NCBI GenBank assembly: GCA_050735975.1 | Contig: JBOHVS010000167.1 | Coordinates: 1 to 12,500, forward strand | Length of the DNA: 12,500 bases | Direction of reading: 5' to 3' | Source: DATMBL01 sp050735975 | Lineage (GTDB): Bacteria > Desulfobacterota > Binatia > UBA9968 | Shown here: piece after piece, positions 1-6,997 of the stretch | How the letters are laid out: every line of letters starts with the position of its first letter | Position numbering within the stretch: position 1 is the first letter of the stretch | Translations under genes and position numbers: made by a program | The notes under the pieces: generated by a model | Seen by the model: only the letters and a program-made list of their open reading frames with translations | Database searches by the model: none | Told to the model about the DNA's origin: nothing

Positions 1-851
1 TGCATCAGCATCTCATCGCCGCCACGATTTGGAAGTACCGGCGCGGCCAGGGCGGCGAGGCCATGCTGAAGAACGTCGCCGAAAACCAGCTCGTGCTCGT
101 TAGCACGGGCGCAGGCGATTGGCTGGAGTCCAACGGCTCGACGACCAAAACCGCCGGGGGCTACCTGGTCAGCGCCCACAAACACTTTGCCAGTCAGTCC
201 GCGCTCGGGGACATGCTGGTCACGAGTGCGCCGTTCCTGGACGAGGTGCTGCATTTTCCGGTGCCGATGAACGCGGAAGGAGTCACGGTATTGAACGACT
301 GGCGCGCGCTGGGCATGAGAGGTAGCGGTTCTCATACCGTCAAACTGGAAAACGTCTACATACCCGATGCCGCCATCGCTTTGAGGCGGCCGCGGGGCGT
401 TTATCACCCGGTTTGGAATGTCGTCTTAACTGTGGCGATGCCGCTGATCATGTCGGTCTACGTGGGTATCGCGCAGAAGGCGGCGGAGTTGTCCATCGGC
501 CATATCCGGCGGAAAAAAACCGCGAAGCCGCATGTGCCCTATTTGATCGGTGAAATGAACAACGATCTCGTGGCCGCCGAGATTCAGCTGAAGGACATGC
601 TGCGAATCGCTAACAATTACGATTTCGAAGCCATCGACCAAAATGGCCATGATATTCTCACGCGAAAAACCAACGTGGCTAACGCCGCCATCCGCGTTGT
701 CACCAAGGCAATGGAAATCGTCGGCGGTGAGGGTTTTTATCGCGGTTTCGGTTTGGAGCGGCTCTTCCGCGACGTTCAGGCCGCGCGGTATCATCCGCTG
801 CCGGAAAGCGATCAGGTGAAGTTTTCGGGCGAGTATCTATTGCGGGACTGA
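1..851 (+). CDS. Acyl-CoA dehydrogenase-family flavoprotein, 5'-truncated by window edge
   Basis: This is the C-terminal 282 residues of an acyl-CoA dehydrogenase-fold protein. The frame is open from base 3 without a start, so the ATG at 63 is internal and the gene begins upstream of the window. The middle domain carries LGMRGSGSHT followed by a VxLENVYIPD-type segment, about residues 103-122 of the fragment. This is the family hallmark, where G-S/T-x-S/D residues line the substrate and flavin. A helical C-terminal domain follows, ending in RDVQAARYHPLPESDQ. In classical acyl-CoA dehydrogenases the equivalent 'RD...YEGT' stretch holds the catalytic glutamate; here the position reads R-Y-H-P, with no Glu. 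This suggests a divergent dehydrogenase or an acyl-CoA-dehydrogenase-like flavin monooxygenase. Family assignment is firm; substrate and reaction are unknown. It is convergent with the PPOX gene. Confidence 0.88.
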   Translation, partial: HQHLIAATIWKYRRGQGGEAMLKNVAENQLVLVSTGAGDWLESNGSTTKTAGGYLVSAHKHFASQSALGDMLVTSAPFLDEVLHFPVPMNAEGVTVLNDWRALGMRGSGSHTVKLENVYIPDAAIALRRPRGVYHPVWNVVLTVAMPLIMSVYVGIAQKAAELSIGHIRRKKTAKPHVPYLIGEMNNDLVAAEIQLKDMLRIANNYDFEAIDQNGHDILTRKTNVANAAIRVVTKAMEIVGGEGFYRGFGLERLFRDVQAARYHPLPESDQVKFSGEYLLRD

Positions 852-908
852 CGCATGTCGCGGCGACCCGGATAATTAACCGCAAAGCCCGTAAGAACGC
901 AAAAGAAA

Positions 909-995
909 ATCGGATTATCTCGCGCAAAGACGCCAAGGCGCAAAGGTAAGAGAAACAAAAGTCCGACCTTTGCGCCTTGGCGCGAGGAATCCGAT
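909..995. repeat. Long imperfect inverted repeat (hairpin) in convergent gap
   Basis: The left arm (909-947) and right arm (966-995) are reverse complements, with an 18-nt loop. The inner stem pairs CCAAGGCGCAAAGGT with ACCTTTGCGCCTTGG. The outer stem pairs ATCGGATT with AATCCGAT. The left arm carries about nine extra bases as a bulge. It sits between two genes that end facing each other, so it could act as a bidirectional terminator, but no T-tract follows. The 'cgcaaag' phrases also recur just upstream (882-905), so I read it mainly as a dispersed repeat element. Confidence 0.75.
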
Positions 996-1020
996 CTTCG
1001 TGTACTTCGTGTTCTTAGGA
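994..1020. repeat. Short nonanucleotide tandem repeat, NNCTTCGTG type
   Basis: There are two full 9-bp units (atcttcgtg, tacttcgtg) and one decayed unit, directly abutting the hairpin at 909-995. The same nonamer recurs at 9807-9833, so this is a dispersed family rather than a local accident. Confidence 0.6.
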
Positions 1021-1039
1021 ACACGCGCTAGGCGCCTGA

Positions 1040-1450
1040 TCAGAGGCTGCCATAGAGGCGCTCGGGGGTAACTAGAACCAGGCTTCGCTCTTCATCCCGC
1101 ATTTGCTGGGCAAATTCCTCGTCTGTACCCTTGGGGGCTCGGCCCATGGCAACGTAGAGGTCCTTCAGACGCTTGATGTGCGCTTTCGTGTCTTGCCAAG
1201 GCTCGATGGACGCAGGGCCCTCGACGGTGACGTAGCGCCGGGTGTCGAGCTTGATGACTGTGACAGTCGCTCGGCCGGTCCGTTGGATGTTCTTAACCTT
1301 CACGGTGTACGGCCGCGACGCGAACCCGAGCTTACCATCCAGCACAGCCGCCGAGACGACGGTCGACTGCGCGCAGCCCTTCGGGGTGACGCTGATCGCG
1401 ACACCGGTGTGATTCTCTTGCAACAGGGGGAGTGCTTCTTGCCATTCCAT
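1040..1450 (-). CDS. PPOX-class (pyridoxamine-phosphate-oxidase-like) flavin/F420-dependent oxidoreductase
   Basis: This 136-residue protein has the split beta-barrel of the pyridoxamine 5'-phosphate oxidase-like superfamily. The N-terminal strand pair 'GVAISVTPKGCAQST' leads to a central block, residues about 38-65, with a basic turn (RPYTVKVKNIQRTGRATVTV) where family members bind the phosphate of FMN or F420. 'YVTVEGPASIEP' and a C-terminal helix follow. Length matches the small PPOX 'probable F420-dependent enzyme' group. These are usually soluble dimers that reduce small conjugated substrates, but FMN, F420 or heme use cannot be told from sequence. The ATG at 1450 is preceded by GGAGGA at about 7 nt. 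It is convergent with the acyl-CoA dehydrogenase gene and lies downstream of the hyu operon in the same direction with a 214-bp gap, so it is probably a separate unit. Confidence 0.85.
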   Translation of the reverse strand: MEWQEALPLLQENHTGVAISVTPKGCAQSTVVSAAVLDGKLGFASRPYTVKVKNIQRTGRATVTVIKLDTRRYVTVEGPASIEPWQDTKAHIKRLKDLYVAMGRAPKGTDEEFAQQMRDEERSLVLVTPERLYGSL

Positions 1451-1455
1451 CTAAT

Positions 1456-1469
1456 CGTTCCTCCGAACG
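1456..1469 (-). promoter_or_regulatory. Shine-Dalgarno held in a small hairpin loop
   Basis: On the mRNA of the PPOX gene the sequence CGTTC-GGAG-GAACG forms a perfect 5-bp stem with the ribosome-binding GGAG as its 4-nt loop, ending 5 nt before the start codon. SD display in a tetraloop could tune initiation. A stem this short can also arise by chance. Confidence 0.4.
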
Positions 1470-1664
1470 TTGAAGTGTTGTCGGCTCAACCGCGATAGCT
1501 GATATTACACGATTATTTTTACTATTGTTCACTTATTTGTCTTGTCCATGCTGCGTGGACAGCAGTAAGTTTTGGAAAAAGATCACTCGGGCTATTTGGA
1601 TGAAGGAAGAAGCGTCGGGGTCAGACTTCGACGACATCTAAACTCGGTTAGCCAAACTTCGTCT

Positions 1665-1913
1665 TTACTTCCCCACCATCCTGCTGTCCAGTAAGCTCCC
1701 GCAGGACGGGCAAAACAACTGCTCGAGCGACAGTTTTTCGGCAAAGTCGCTCATGAGAGGATTAACTCGAGTCGCTGGGAAACTTCTAACCGCCGCGCTT
1801 TGCCGCCAATCTTCGCCGTGGCGGCAAAACACATGAGAGCACTGAGTACAACGAATATGTGACCCCGCCTCGCCACTGAAGATCTCCAGATTTTCTTGAA
1901 GCGGGTGCTTCAT
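1665..1913 (-). CDS. Small zinc-ribbon protein, acetone carboxylase gamma-subunit-like
   Basis: This 82-residue protein has two Cys pairs, C22-x2-C25 (CTQC) and C68-x2-C71 (CPSC), with an extra C30 and a 'GEDWR' segment. The end is 'FCPSCGSLLDSRMVGK'. The 'GEDWR' and 'CPxCGxLLD' pattern is what I know from gamma subunits of acetone and acetophenone carboxylases, which bind zinc and assemble with HyuA/HyuB-type subunits. The known AcxC is roughly twice as long, so this would be a minimal version. Its ATG overlaps the hyuB stop as ATGA (1910-1913), implying translational coupling and stoichiometric production, and there is no separate SD. A generic zinc-ribbon accessory protein is the alternative. 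The operon position favours a structural subunit of the HyuA/B complex. Confidence 0.75.
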   Translation of the reverse strand: MKHPLQENLEIFSGEAGSHIRCTQCSHVFCRHGEDWRQSAAVRSFPATRVNPLMSDFAEKLSLEQLFCPSCGSLLDSRMVGK

Positions 1914-3733
1914 ACGGGCTGAAATCTCTGTTGCCGGAGAGCGCTTCGGAGCTCTTCAGTGGCGGGCCTGTCGACTTTCCCGGTCTCGAGGTCGATCACC
2001 ACCCCATAAATCTCACGCGCCGAGTCGGTCGAAACAATGCCGTTGATGACATCTGTCAAAACCCGGTCGGGGTCGCGCTTTAGAGGATCACCGTAACCCC
2101 CGCCACTCGCCACTCTCATATAGACGACGCTGTCGTTTTTCAGCTCGAACTCACAGTACGGCAAGAACCTTTCCGCACCCCCGACCTGAGTGATGTTCTC
2201 CACGCCGCCGTTTCCGCTGACAATCTCCCCGGCCCGAGTGTTTTCCAGAAGCTTTACGATGCTCGGGGCCCCGGGGTACCCGCCGAACAGCCCCTGGCCC
2301 GAGTTGGTGGCGCCGGCGGCGCCATAAGCGACACCCGTGATCCTATCATCCGGACAGTCGTGCAACATATGGGCGGTCTCAACTCCGGCGCCGCCGCGAA
2401 ACTTTCCCGCGCCGGCGGCGTCTTTGACATGACGCCGGAACAGGTAAAGGATGGGAAAATTCATTTCGAACCATTCCACATTCGGGCAGCTCATGTGGCT
2501 GCCCCCTGAGTTGATCCCGTCTTCGAAGGCGCGCGCGCCGCTGCCGTCCAGGGCGCCGTGGGCCATATTGAACACGGCGTAACGGCCGTGTTGGCTGCGG
2601 CCCGCATGTTTGGCGTTTCGGTGTCCGGCGTTGAGCCCCATCACTTCGTTCTTGAACGCTTCGCTCGTGGAGAGCATCTGCATCAGTCCCGCGTTGGCCA
2701 GGTATCGCGTGGTGACGCCGCACGATGTGGTATTGAGAGAGACCGGGCCCGGATATTGGACGTTGACCAACGTGCCTGCGGGCGCGGTCGCCTCCATCAC
2801 CTGGAAAACGCCGTGATTTTTTGGGATATCGTAGGCCAAAGTCGAGAGCACGGCCGCAAAACACCAACCGAACGTCGCATGAAGCGCCTGGTTGACGCCG
2901 GTCCTCGCCTGTGGATCCGTTCCCGCAAAATCGAAAGTTAATCTTTTGTCTTTCTTTCGCAATTCGAGAGCGATGCGCCATACGAAGTCTCCTTCGATCC
3001 GAGCGCTCGAACGCCATTGGCCGTCGGGAATTTCCGAAAGCCGTCTTTCCAAAACGTTCTGCGAATGGCCGATCATCTCTCCGGACACATCATCCACCAA
3101 CTGCGGCCCGTAGCGCGAATAGATATCCCTCATCCTCGCTTTGGCCACATTGTTGGCGGCGATCTCGCATTTGAGGTCGAGGCCGACCATGACCGGCTGG
3201 CGCGTCATGTTGATCAGCGTATCGAATACGTCCTGCCTGAGCTTACCGCCGTCGATCAGCTTGATACCGGGGATTCTCAGCCCCTCGTGAAAAATCTCCG
3301 TAGCGTTGGGCGAATCGCCCCCCGGCGACAGCGCGCCGATATCCATGACATGAACGAACGTCGCGCTCCAACCCACGAGAAAGTCTTTGTAGTGAATGGG
3401 CGAGATCGTGTAGATATCCGACTGGTGAATGGCAGCCAGATAGGGATCGTTTAACAGAAACAGGTCGTCCGGGCAGATCTCATCGCCAAACCGCTCCAGA
3501 ATGCGCTTCACGGCAAACCCGGCGCATGCGACGTGCTGCCCCATGGTTGCGCCTGCGCAAAGCAGGTCTCCATTGGCACGATAAAGCGCCGCCATGTAAT
3601 CGCGTTGCTGGGTCGTGTTGACCGTCCCGCCGACGCGCTCCAAAGTGATGCCGGTTTCTTTGGCGATCTGATGTAGCCTGTGGGATATGATTTCGAACCG
3701 AATGGGATCGACAGGGCTTATTGTTGATTTCAT
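1910..3733 (-). CDS. hyuB: Hydantoinase B / oxoprolinase-family subunit
   Basis: This 607-residue protein belongs to the HyuB family. These subunits pair with the HyuA ATPase in N-methylhydantoinase, 5-oxoprolinase and acetone/acetophenone carboxylases. Visible hallmarks: DPIRFEIISHRL at the N-terminus; 'LLNDPYLAAIHQSDIY' (about 93-108), corresponding to the usual NDPYxGGTHxxD with H103 and D106; 'FVHVMDIGALSPGG' (H128, D131); 'EIFHEGLRIPG'; 'GKFRGGAGVE'; and C-terminal 'SGGGYGDP' followed by the typical 'RDPDRVLTDV...YGVV' tail. I place the start at the ATG at 3733, where the family N-terminus begins. An in-frame GTG at 3754 would add seven residues; neither site has a strong SD. It is third in the operon, 102 bp after the isochorismatase-like gene and overlapping the zinc-ribbon gene by 4 bp. 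The substrate is not predictable. Confidence 0.93.
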   Translation of the reverse strand: MKSTISPVDPIRFEIISHRLHQIAKETGITLERVGGTVNTTQQRDYMAALYRANGDLLCAGATMGQHVACAGFAVKRILERFGDEICPDDLFLLNDPYLAAIHQSDIYTISPIHYKDFLVGWSATFVHVMDIGALSPGGDSPNATEIFHEGLRIPGIKLIDGGKLRQDVFDTLINMTRQPVMVGLDLKCEIAANNVAKARMRDIYSRYGPQLVDDVSGEMIGHSQNVLERRLSEIPDGQWRSSARIEGDFVWRIALELRKKDKRLTFDFAGTDPQARTGVNQALHATFGWCFAAVLSTLAYDIPKNHGVFQVMEATAPAGTLVNVQYPGPVSLNTTSCGVTTRYLANAGLMQMLSTSEAFKNEVMGLNAGHRNAKHAGRSQHGRYAVFNMAHGALDGSGARAFEDGINSGGSHMSCPNVEWFEMNFPILYLFRRHVKDAAGAGKFRGGAGVETAHMLHDCPDDRITGVAYGAAGATNSGQGLFGGYPGAPSIVKLLENTRAGEIVSGNGGVENITQVGGAERFLPYCEFELKNDSVVYMRVASGGGYGDPLKRDPDRVLTDVINGIVSTDSAREIYGVVIDLETGKVDRPATEELRSALRQQRFQPV

Positions 3734-3835
3734 GGATGCATCCAATCGCGGCACTTTCTAGTCGTTGGGCAATACGCCGAATTTAAATCTTACCCCGCGT
3801 TTTTTAGGGGCTGATATGATGCAATAGGGCCGCGG

Positions 3836-4537
3836 TCACCGATCGCTTTTGAATATCGATTCTTCATGGGTTTCTGCCGATTCGAACCTTGCTGCTTTTT
3901 GAGTTGCCTCCCTTATCATGTTTAGCGTCTGTTGAGTGCCGCGGACACGACACATCCGGGGGAACACAAACTCGATGAACATGTCGTGGACACGCTCGTT
4001 GTGCAGGCTCGTACAGGCGTCGCTCACGATGATCACGTTGTAGTCGAGATCGCGCGCTCCATAGACCGTGGCCGCCACGCCCATTTCCGTCGACGCCCCG
4101 CAGATCACGATGGTATCGACGCCCTTCGATCGAAGAGCCAGATCGAAATAGGTCTGGTGGAAAGCATTCCAACGGTACTTGGAAATATAGTAGTCATCCG
4201 GGCGAGATTCCAATTCTGTAATAATCTCGGAGCTGGTCCTGCCTTCCAAGGACACCGGCACGCGCCGCTTCGTGACGACACCGTGGCTCCAAGGCGCGAG
4301 CGAGTTGTCCGTATCGGTCAACAGTTGGGTCGAGGTGCTGCCGTCGGCGCGATGCGTTCCCCTGGCGAAGAAGATCGGCATGCCCGCTTCGCGCCCGGCT
4401 TTCATAAGCCTCGCAGCGTTGTCTACGATCGGTTTCAAACGGGCTTTTTTGGCCGCAGCCACTTCGTCATAGAAGCCCTTGATCATGTCGAAAAACAGCA
4501 GCGCCGATTTTTTGCCGTCGATCTCATTCAATCCCAT
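3836..4537 (-). CDS. Isochorismatase-family hydrolase lacking the nucleophilic Cys
   Basis: This 233-residue alpha/beta protein belongs to the isochorismatase/cysteine amidohydrolase superfamily. 'SALLFFDMIKGF' supplies D17 and 'YYISKYRWNAF' supplies K120, the Asp and Lys of the Asp-Lys-Cys triad. The third motif, 'VICGASTEMGVAATVYGARD' (143-162), matches the N-carbamoylsarcosine amidase type 'GASTxxCV' except that residue 153 is Gly (GGC, bases 4079-4081). Amidases of the family (nicotinamidase, N-carbamoylsarcosine amidase, biuret hydrolase) need that Cys. True isochorismatases such as EntB and PhzD lack it. The start is clear: ATG at 4537 with AGGAGAGGG upstream. It lies between hyuA (55 bp) and hyuB, as expected for an enzyme acting after the ring-opening step. 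Loss of amidase activity, or different chemistry, is inference. Confidence 0.9.
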   Translation of the reverse strand: MGLNEIDGKKSALLFFDMIKGFYDEVAAAKKARLKPIVDNAARLMKAGREAGMPIFFARGTHRADGSTSTQLLTDTDNSLAPWSHGVVTKRRVPVSLEGRTSSEIITELESRPDDYYISKYRWNAFHQTYFDLALRSKGVDTIVICGASTEMGVAATVYGARDLDYNVIIVSDACTSLHNERVHDMFIEFVFPRMCRVRGTQQTLNMIREATQKAARFESAETHEESIFKSDR

Positions 4538-4592
4538 GGCATCCCTCTCCTACGCCATCCGAATTCTTCATCGTCAAATTTGCGTCCGGACG

Positions 4593-6695
4593 TTAACTCC
4601 CGATATGAATGCGGAGATTGAAAAACGGATCCACTGCGACACGATCGTTGGGATTCACGACGATCGTGGTCACGGGGGTTTCGACGATAGCCGGTCCTGC
4701 GATCTCCATCCCCGGCTTCATGGTGTCGAAATCATAGATCCTCGTCGGCACGAAGTCGCCCTGTTCCTGAAAATAAACCTTCCTGCTTCCCTTCACACTG
4801 TTGTTCGGATCCTCTTTGCTCAGGGGATAGCTTTTCATGCTTGGTTTGTTCAGTCGACCGGTGCCGACAACGCGAAATGCCATAATTTCCTTTCCCGCCT
4901 GGCGATATCCGGAACCGGGTCCGTAGGTCGCCTCATAGAGTTCGTCAAAGCCGGCATAGGAACTTTCCATCTCTTCCGGTGAGATCTCCGGCACTCCCGG
5001 CTTCAACGGCACATTGAGCTCGTGAACTTGATAGCGATAGCGCATATCCAGGCTTCTTATGATGGTGATATCTTCATCCCTGAACCCGGCGCGCCGCAGG
5101 TCCGCCAAGGCGCGACTCACCAGCGATGAAAAAATCGCATTCACGCGTTGGGGTTCTGCCGGCACTAACAAATGATCGGACTTTCCATATTCGTAAACGA
5201 CGTCCGAGCTTACCAGGCCGGTCGCGCCGTGAACCGAGGCCGTGAGCGGGATGACTACTTGCTTGACCCCTAACTCGGCGGCATATCGTCCGGCGTGCAC
5301 GGGTCCGGCGCCGCCGAATGCAAAAAGCGTAAAGTCCGCGGGGTCGTATCCCCTTTCCACGGTGGCTTTCCTGATCAGATCGCTCATATGCGAATTGATA
5401 ATTTGATAAATACCGCTGGCTGCTTCAACGAGAGTCATGCCTAACGGTCTGGCGATTTTCTCATCGATGGCTTTCGAAGCTTTGTCTTTGTAAAGCTTCA
5501 TTTTGCCGCCCAGAAAGTAATCCTCGTTGAGGTAGCCCAAGATAAGATCCGCGTCCGAAACCGTCGGTTCGATTCCGCCCACACCGTAACAAACGGGCCC
5601 CGGATCAGCTCCGGCGCCTCCCGGCCCTACTTTCAAGTGCCCCGACTCGGGGTCGATCCATGCGATGCTTCCCCCGCCGGCGCCGATGGACTCGACCCAA
5701 ATCTTGGTGAGAAAAATCTGGTATCGAATGACGGTGGGTTTATGGTCCTTTTCGACGTTTCCGTCACGAATAACGCTCACTTTGAACGTGGTTCCGCCCA
5801 TATCGGTTGCAAGAATATTCTGCACACCGATCCGCTCGCCGATCAGCCTGCTTCCCACGACTCCGGAGGCGGGACCGGACTCGATGGTGCCCACGGCATT
5901 CTTGCAGGTATCGTCTATTCCCAAGACTCCCCCGTAGGATTGCATAATCAACGGCTCGCTCTTGAGTCCCCTTTCTCTTAACCCCGCGGCGAGCTTTTTC
6001 AGATACGCTGAGATCTTCGGGCCGATATAGGCGTTAAACGCCGCCGTCGCCGTGCGTTCGTACTCGCCTAGAAAAGGCGCCACTTCACTCGAAGCACTGA
6101 CGTAGATCGCCGGGTAATCGCGCTCGATGAGTTGCCGGAGAGCTTTTTCATGGACATTGTTCGAAATCGACCAGAGGAGGCTGATCGCGATGGATTCTAC
6201 TCCGCGCGTCGCGAGCCCGCGGATTTTTTCTTCCGCCTCCCCGAGATCGAGACGGCTCAAAACGGCTCCTTTGTAATCGATGCGCCCGGCCACTTCGCAG
6301 ATGAAAGATTTCGGCACGATGGGCTCCGGCTTGCTCAAGGCCGACACATGATAGCTTTCCTCCTCGGTGAGTCCGTCCATGGTACGGCCACGCATCATCA
6401 GCAGCGTATCGCCGAATCCCTTTGTCGCCAGCAGCGCTGTTTTGGCGCCGGATCGGGTGATGAGGGCATTGTCTCCGACGGTACAGGCATGAAAAAAAAG
6501 CCTCGCTGAGCCCAGAAGTTGGGTTTCGTCTTTAAACCCGATATTGGCGGCTGCGTCCCGAACCGCGTTCAGCGCGCCCCGCGAAAAATCATCCGGCGTG
6601 GACAGAGCCTTGCCGAGATTTACGGTTCCATCCTCGCCCATCACCACGCAATCCGTAAACGTGCCGCCGATGTCCACACCCGCGATGTATTCCAT
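4593..6695 (-). CDS. hyuA: Hydantoinase A / N-methylhydantoinase-family ATPase subunit
   Basis: This 700-residue protein is a full-length HyuA-family subunit with the ASKHA/acetate-kinase-type nucleotide fold. N-terminal 'GVDIGGTFTD' (6-15) is the phosphate-1 loop. 'IESGPASGV' (271-279), 'DMGGTTFKVSV' (298-308), 'ESIGAGGGSIAWID' (335-348), 'VGPGGAGADPGPVCYG' (356-371) and 'FAFGGAGPVHAGR' (458-470) are the conserved hydantoinase A blocks. The C-terminal part has 'DMRYRYQVHELNVPL' (550-564) and a beta domain ending 'AGPAIVETPVTTIVV'. These proteins phosphorylate a carbonyl or enol oxygen of the substrate so that the HyuB partner can hydrolyse or carboxylate it. The ATG at 6695 has a modest AGGGA SD. 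It is the first gene of the operon and is divergent from the binding-protein gene across a 302-bp control region. The substrate is unknown. Confidence 0.95.
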   Translation of the reverse strand: MEYIAGVDIGGTFTDCVVMGEDGTVNLGKALSTPDDFSRGALNAVRDAAANIGFKDETQLLGSARLFFHACTVGDNALITRSGAKTALLATKGFGDTLLMMRGRTMDGLTEEESYHVSALSKPEPIVPKSFICEVAGRIDYKGAVLSRLDLGEAEEKIRGLATRGVESIAISLLWSISNNVHEKALRQLIERDYPAIYVSASSEVAPFLGEYERTATAAFNAYIGPKISAYLKKLAAGLRERGLKSEPLIMQSYGGVLGIDDTCKNAVGTIESGPASGVVGSRLIGERIGVQNILATDMGGTTFKVSVIRDGNVEKDHKPTVIRYQIFLTKIWVESIGAGGGSIAWIDPESGHLKVGPGGAGADPGPVCYGVGGIEPTVSDADLILGYLNEDYFLGGKMKLYKDKASKAIDEKIARPLGMTLVEAASGIYQIINSHMSDLIRKATVERGYDPADFTLFAFGGAGPVHAGRYAAELGVKQVVIPLTASVHGATGLVSSDVVYEYGKSDHLLVPAEPQRVNAIFSSLVSRALADLRRAGFRDEDITIIRSLDMRYRYQVHELNVPLKPGVPEISPEEMESSYAGFDELYEATYGPGSGYRQAGKEIMAFRVVGTGRLNKPSMKSYPLSKEDPNNSVKGSRKVYFQEQGDFVPTRIYDFDTMKPGMEIAGPAIVETPVTTIVVNPNDRVAVDPFFNLRIHIGS

Positions 6696-6797
6696 TGTTT
6701 ATCCCTAAGTCCTGTCGCCTCGCGTCGAGGTGCGCAAAAAATAATCGACTATCTATAACAACTAAAATCCCTCGCGCGCAAATGGGAGCGACAAACG

Positions 6798-6815
6798 TCT
6801 GAGATCTTTCTCAGA
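6798..6815. promoter_or_regulatory. Perfect dyad, candidate operator between divergent units
   Basis: TCTGAGA-TCTT-TCTCAGA is a perfect inverted repeat with 7-bp arms and a 4-bp centre. It lies about 100 bp upstream of hyuA and about 70 bp upstream of the predicted promoter for the binding-protein gene. The spacing suits a dimeric regulator controlling both directions. No regulator gene is in the window, so this is a candidate only. The rest of the 302-bp gap (6696-6997) has an AT-rich patch at about 6736-6768 on the hyuA side, but no good promoter match for hyuA. Confidence 0.45.
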
Positions 6816-6885
6816 GCTCCGCCGTCCGATCCTATTTCCTTGAGGCTCTCAACCTGTGCATTTCGCGACGACCCGATGCAATTCG

Positions 6886-6914
6886 TTGAAATAGGCCGGT
6901 GCCTCGATTATGAT
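6886..6914 (+). promoter_or_regulatory. Sigma70-type promoter for the binding-protein/bicupin unit
   Basis: A -35 box TTGAAA (6886-6891), a 17-bp spacer and a -10 box TATGAT (6909-6914) each match 5 of 6 consensus bases at ideal spacing. Predicted transcription would start near 6921, giving a leader of about 77 nt before the GTG start at 6998. It is the clearest promoter I see in the window. Confidence 0.65.
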
Positions 6915-6985
6915 CGGCGCGGATGGGTATCGGCCGGGAGTGCGCAAAAATCGTGCAATCAAGTCACAACGGCATTCACTTCAAA

Positions 6986-6992
6986 AAGGAGG
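6986..6992 (+). promoter_or_regulatory. Strong Shine-Dalgarno that fixes the start of the binding-protein gene
   Basis: AAGGAGG lies 5 nt before a GTG at 6998. The reading frame extends upstream to an ATG-like start at 6923, but only the 6998 start has an SD and gives an immediate signal peptide. Confidence 0.85.
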
Positions 6993-6997
6993 CAAGC

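Noticed and set aside
1544..1560. Hairpin GTCCATG-CTG-CGTGGAC as terminator of the hyu operon
   Set aside because: The stem is real (7 bp with one wobble) but there is no U-tract on the minus strand, and it is over 100 nt past the last stop codon.
1556..1690. 10-bp inverted match TGGACAGCAG / CTGCTGTCCA flanking the end of the zinc-ribbon gene
   Set aside because: One copy lies in the coding end of the gene, there is no target duplication or transposase, and a match this short is expected by chance.
2379..3017. 212-codon open frame on the minus strand
   Set aside because: It is an out-of-frame shadow inside hyuB, with arginine-rich low-complexity composition.
3932..4621. 229-codon open frame on the plus strand
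   Set aside because: It lies opposite the isochorismatase-like and hyuA genes, is rich in R and H as antisense frames of GC-rich genes are, and has no SD or family motif.
6923..6997. N-terminal extension of the binding protein
   Set aside because: It would place 25 polar residues before the signal peptide; GTG at 6998 with AAGGAGG is far better.
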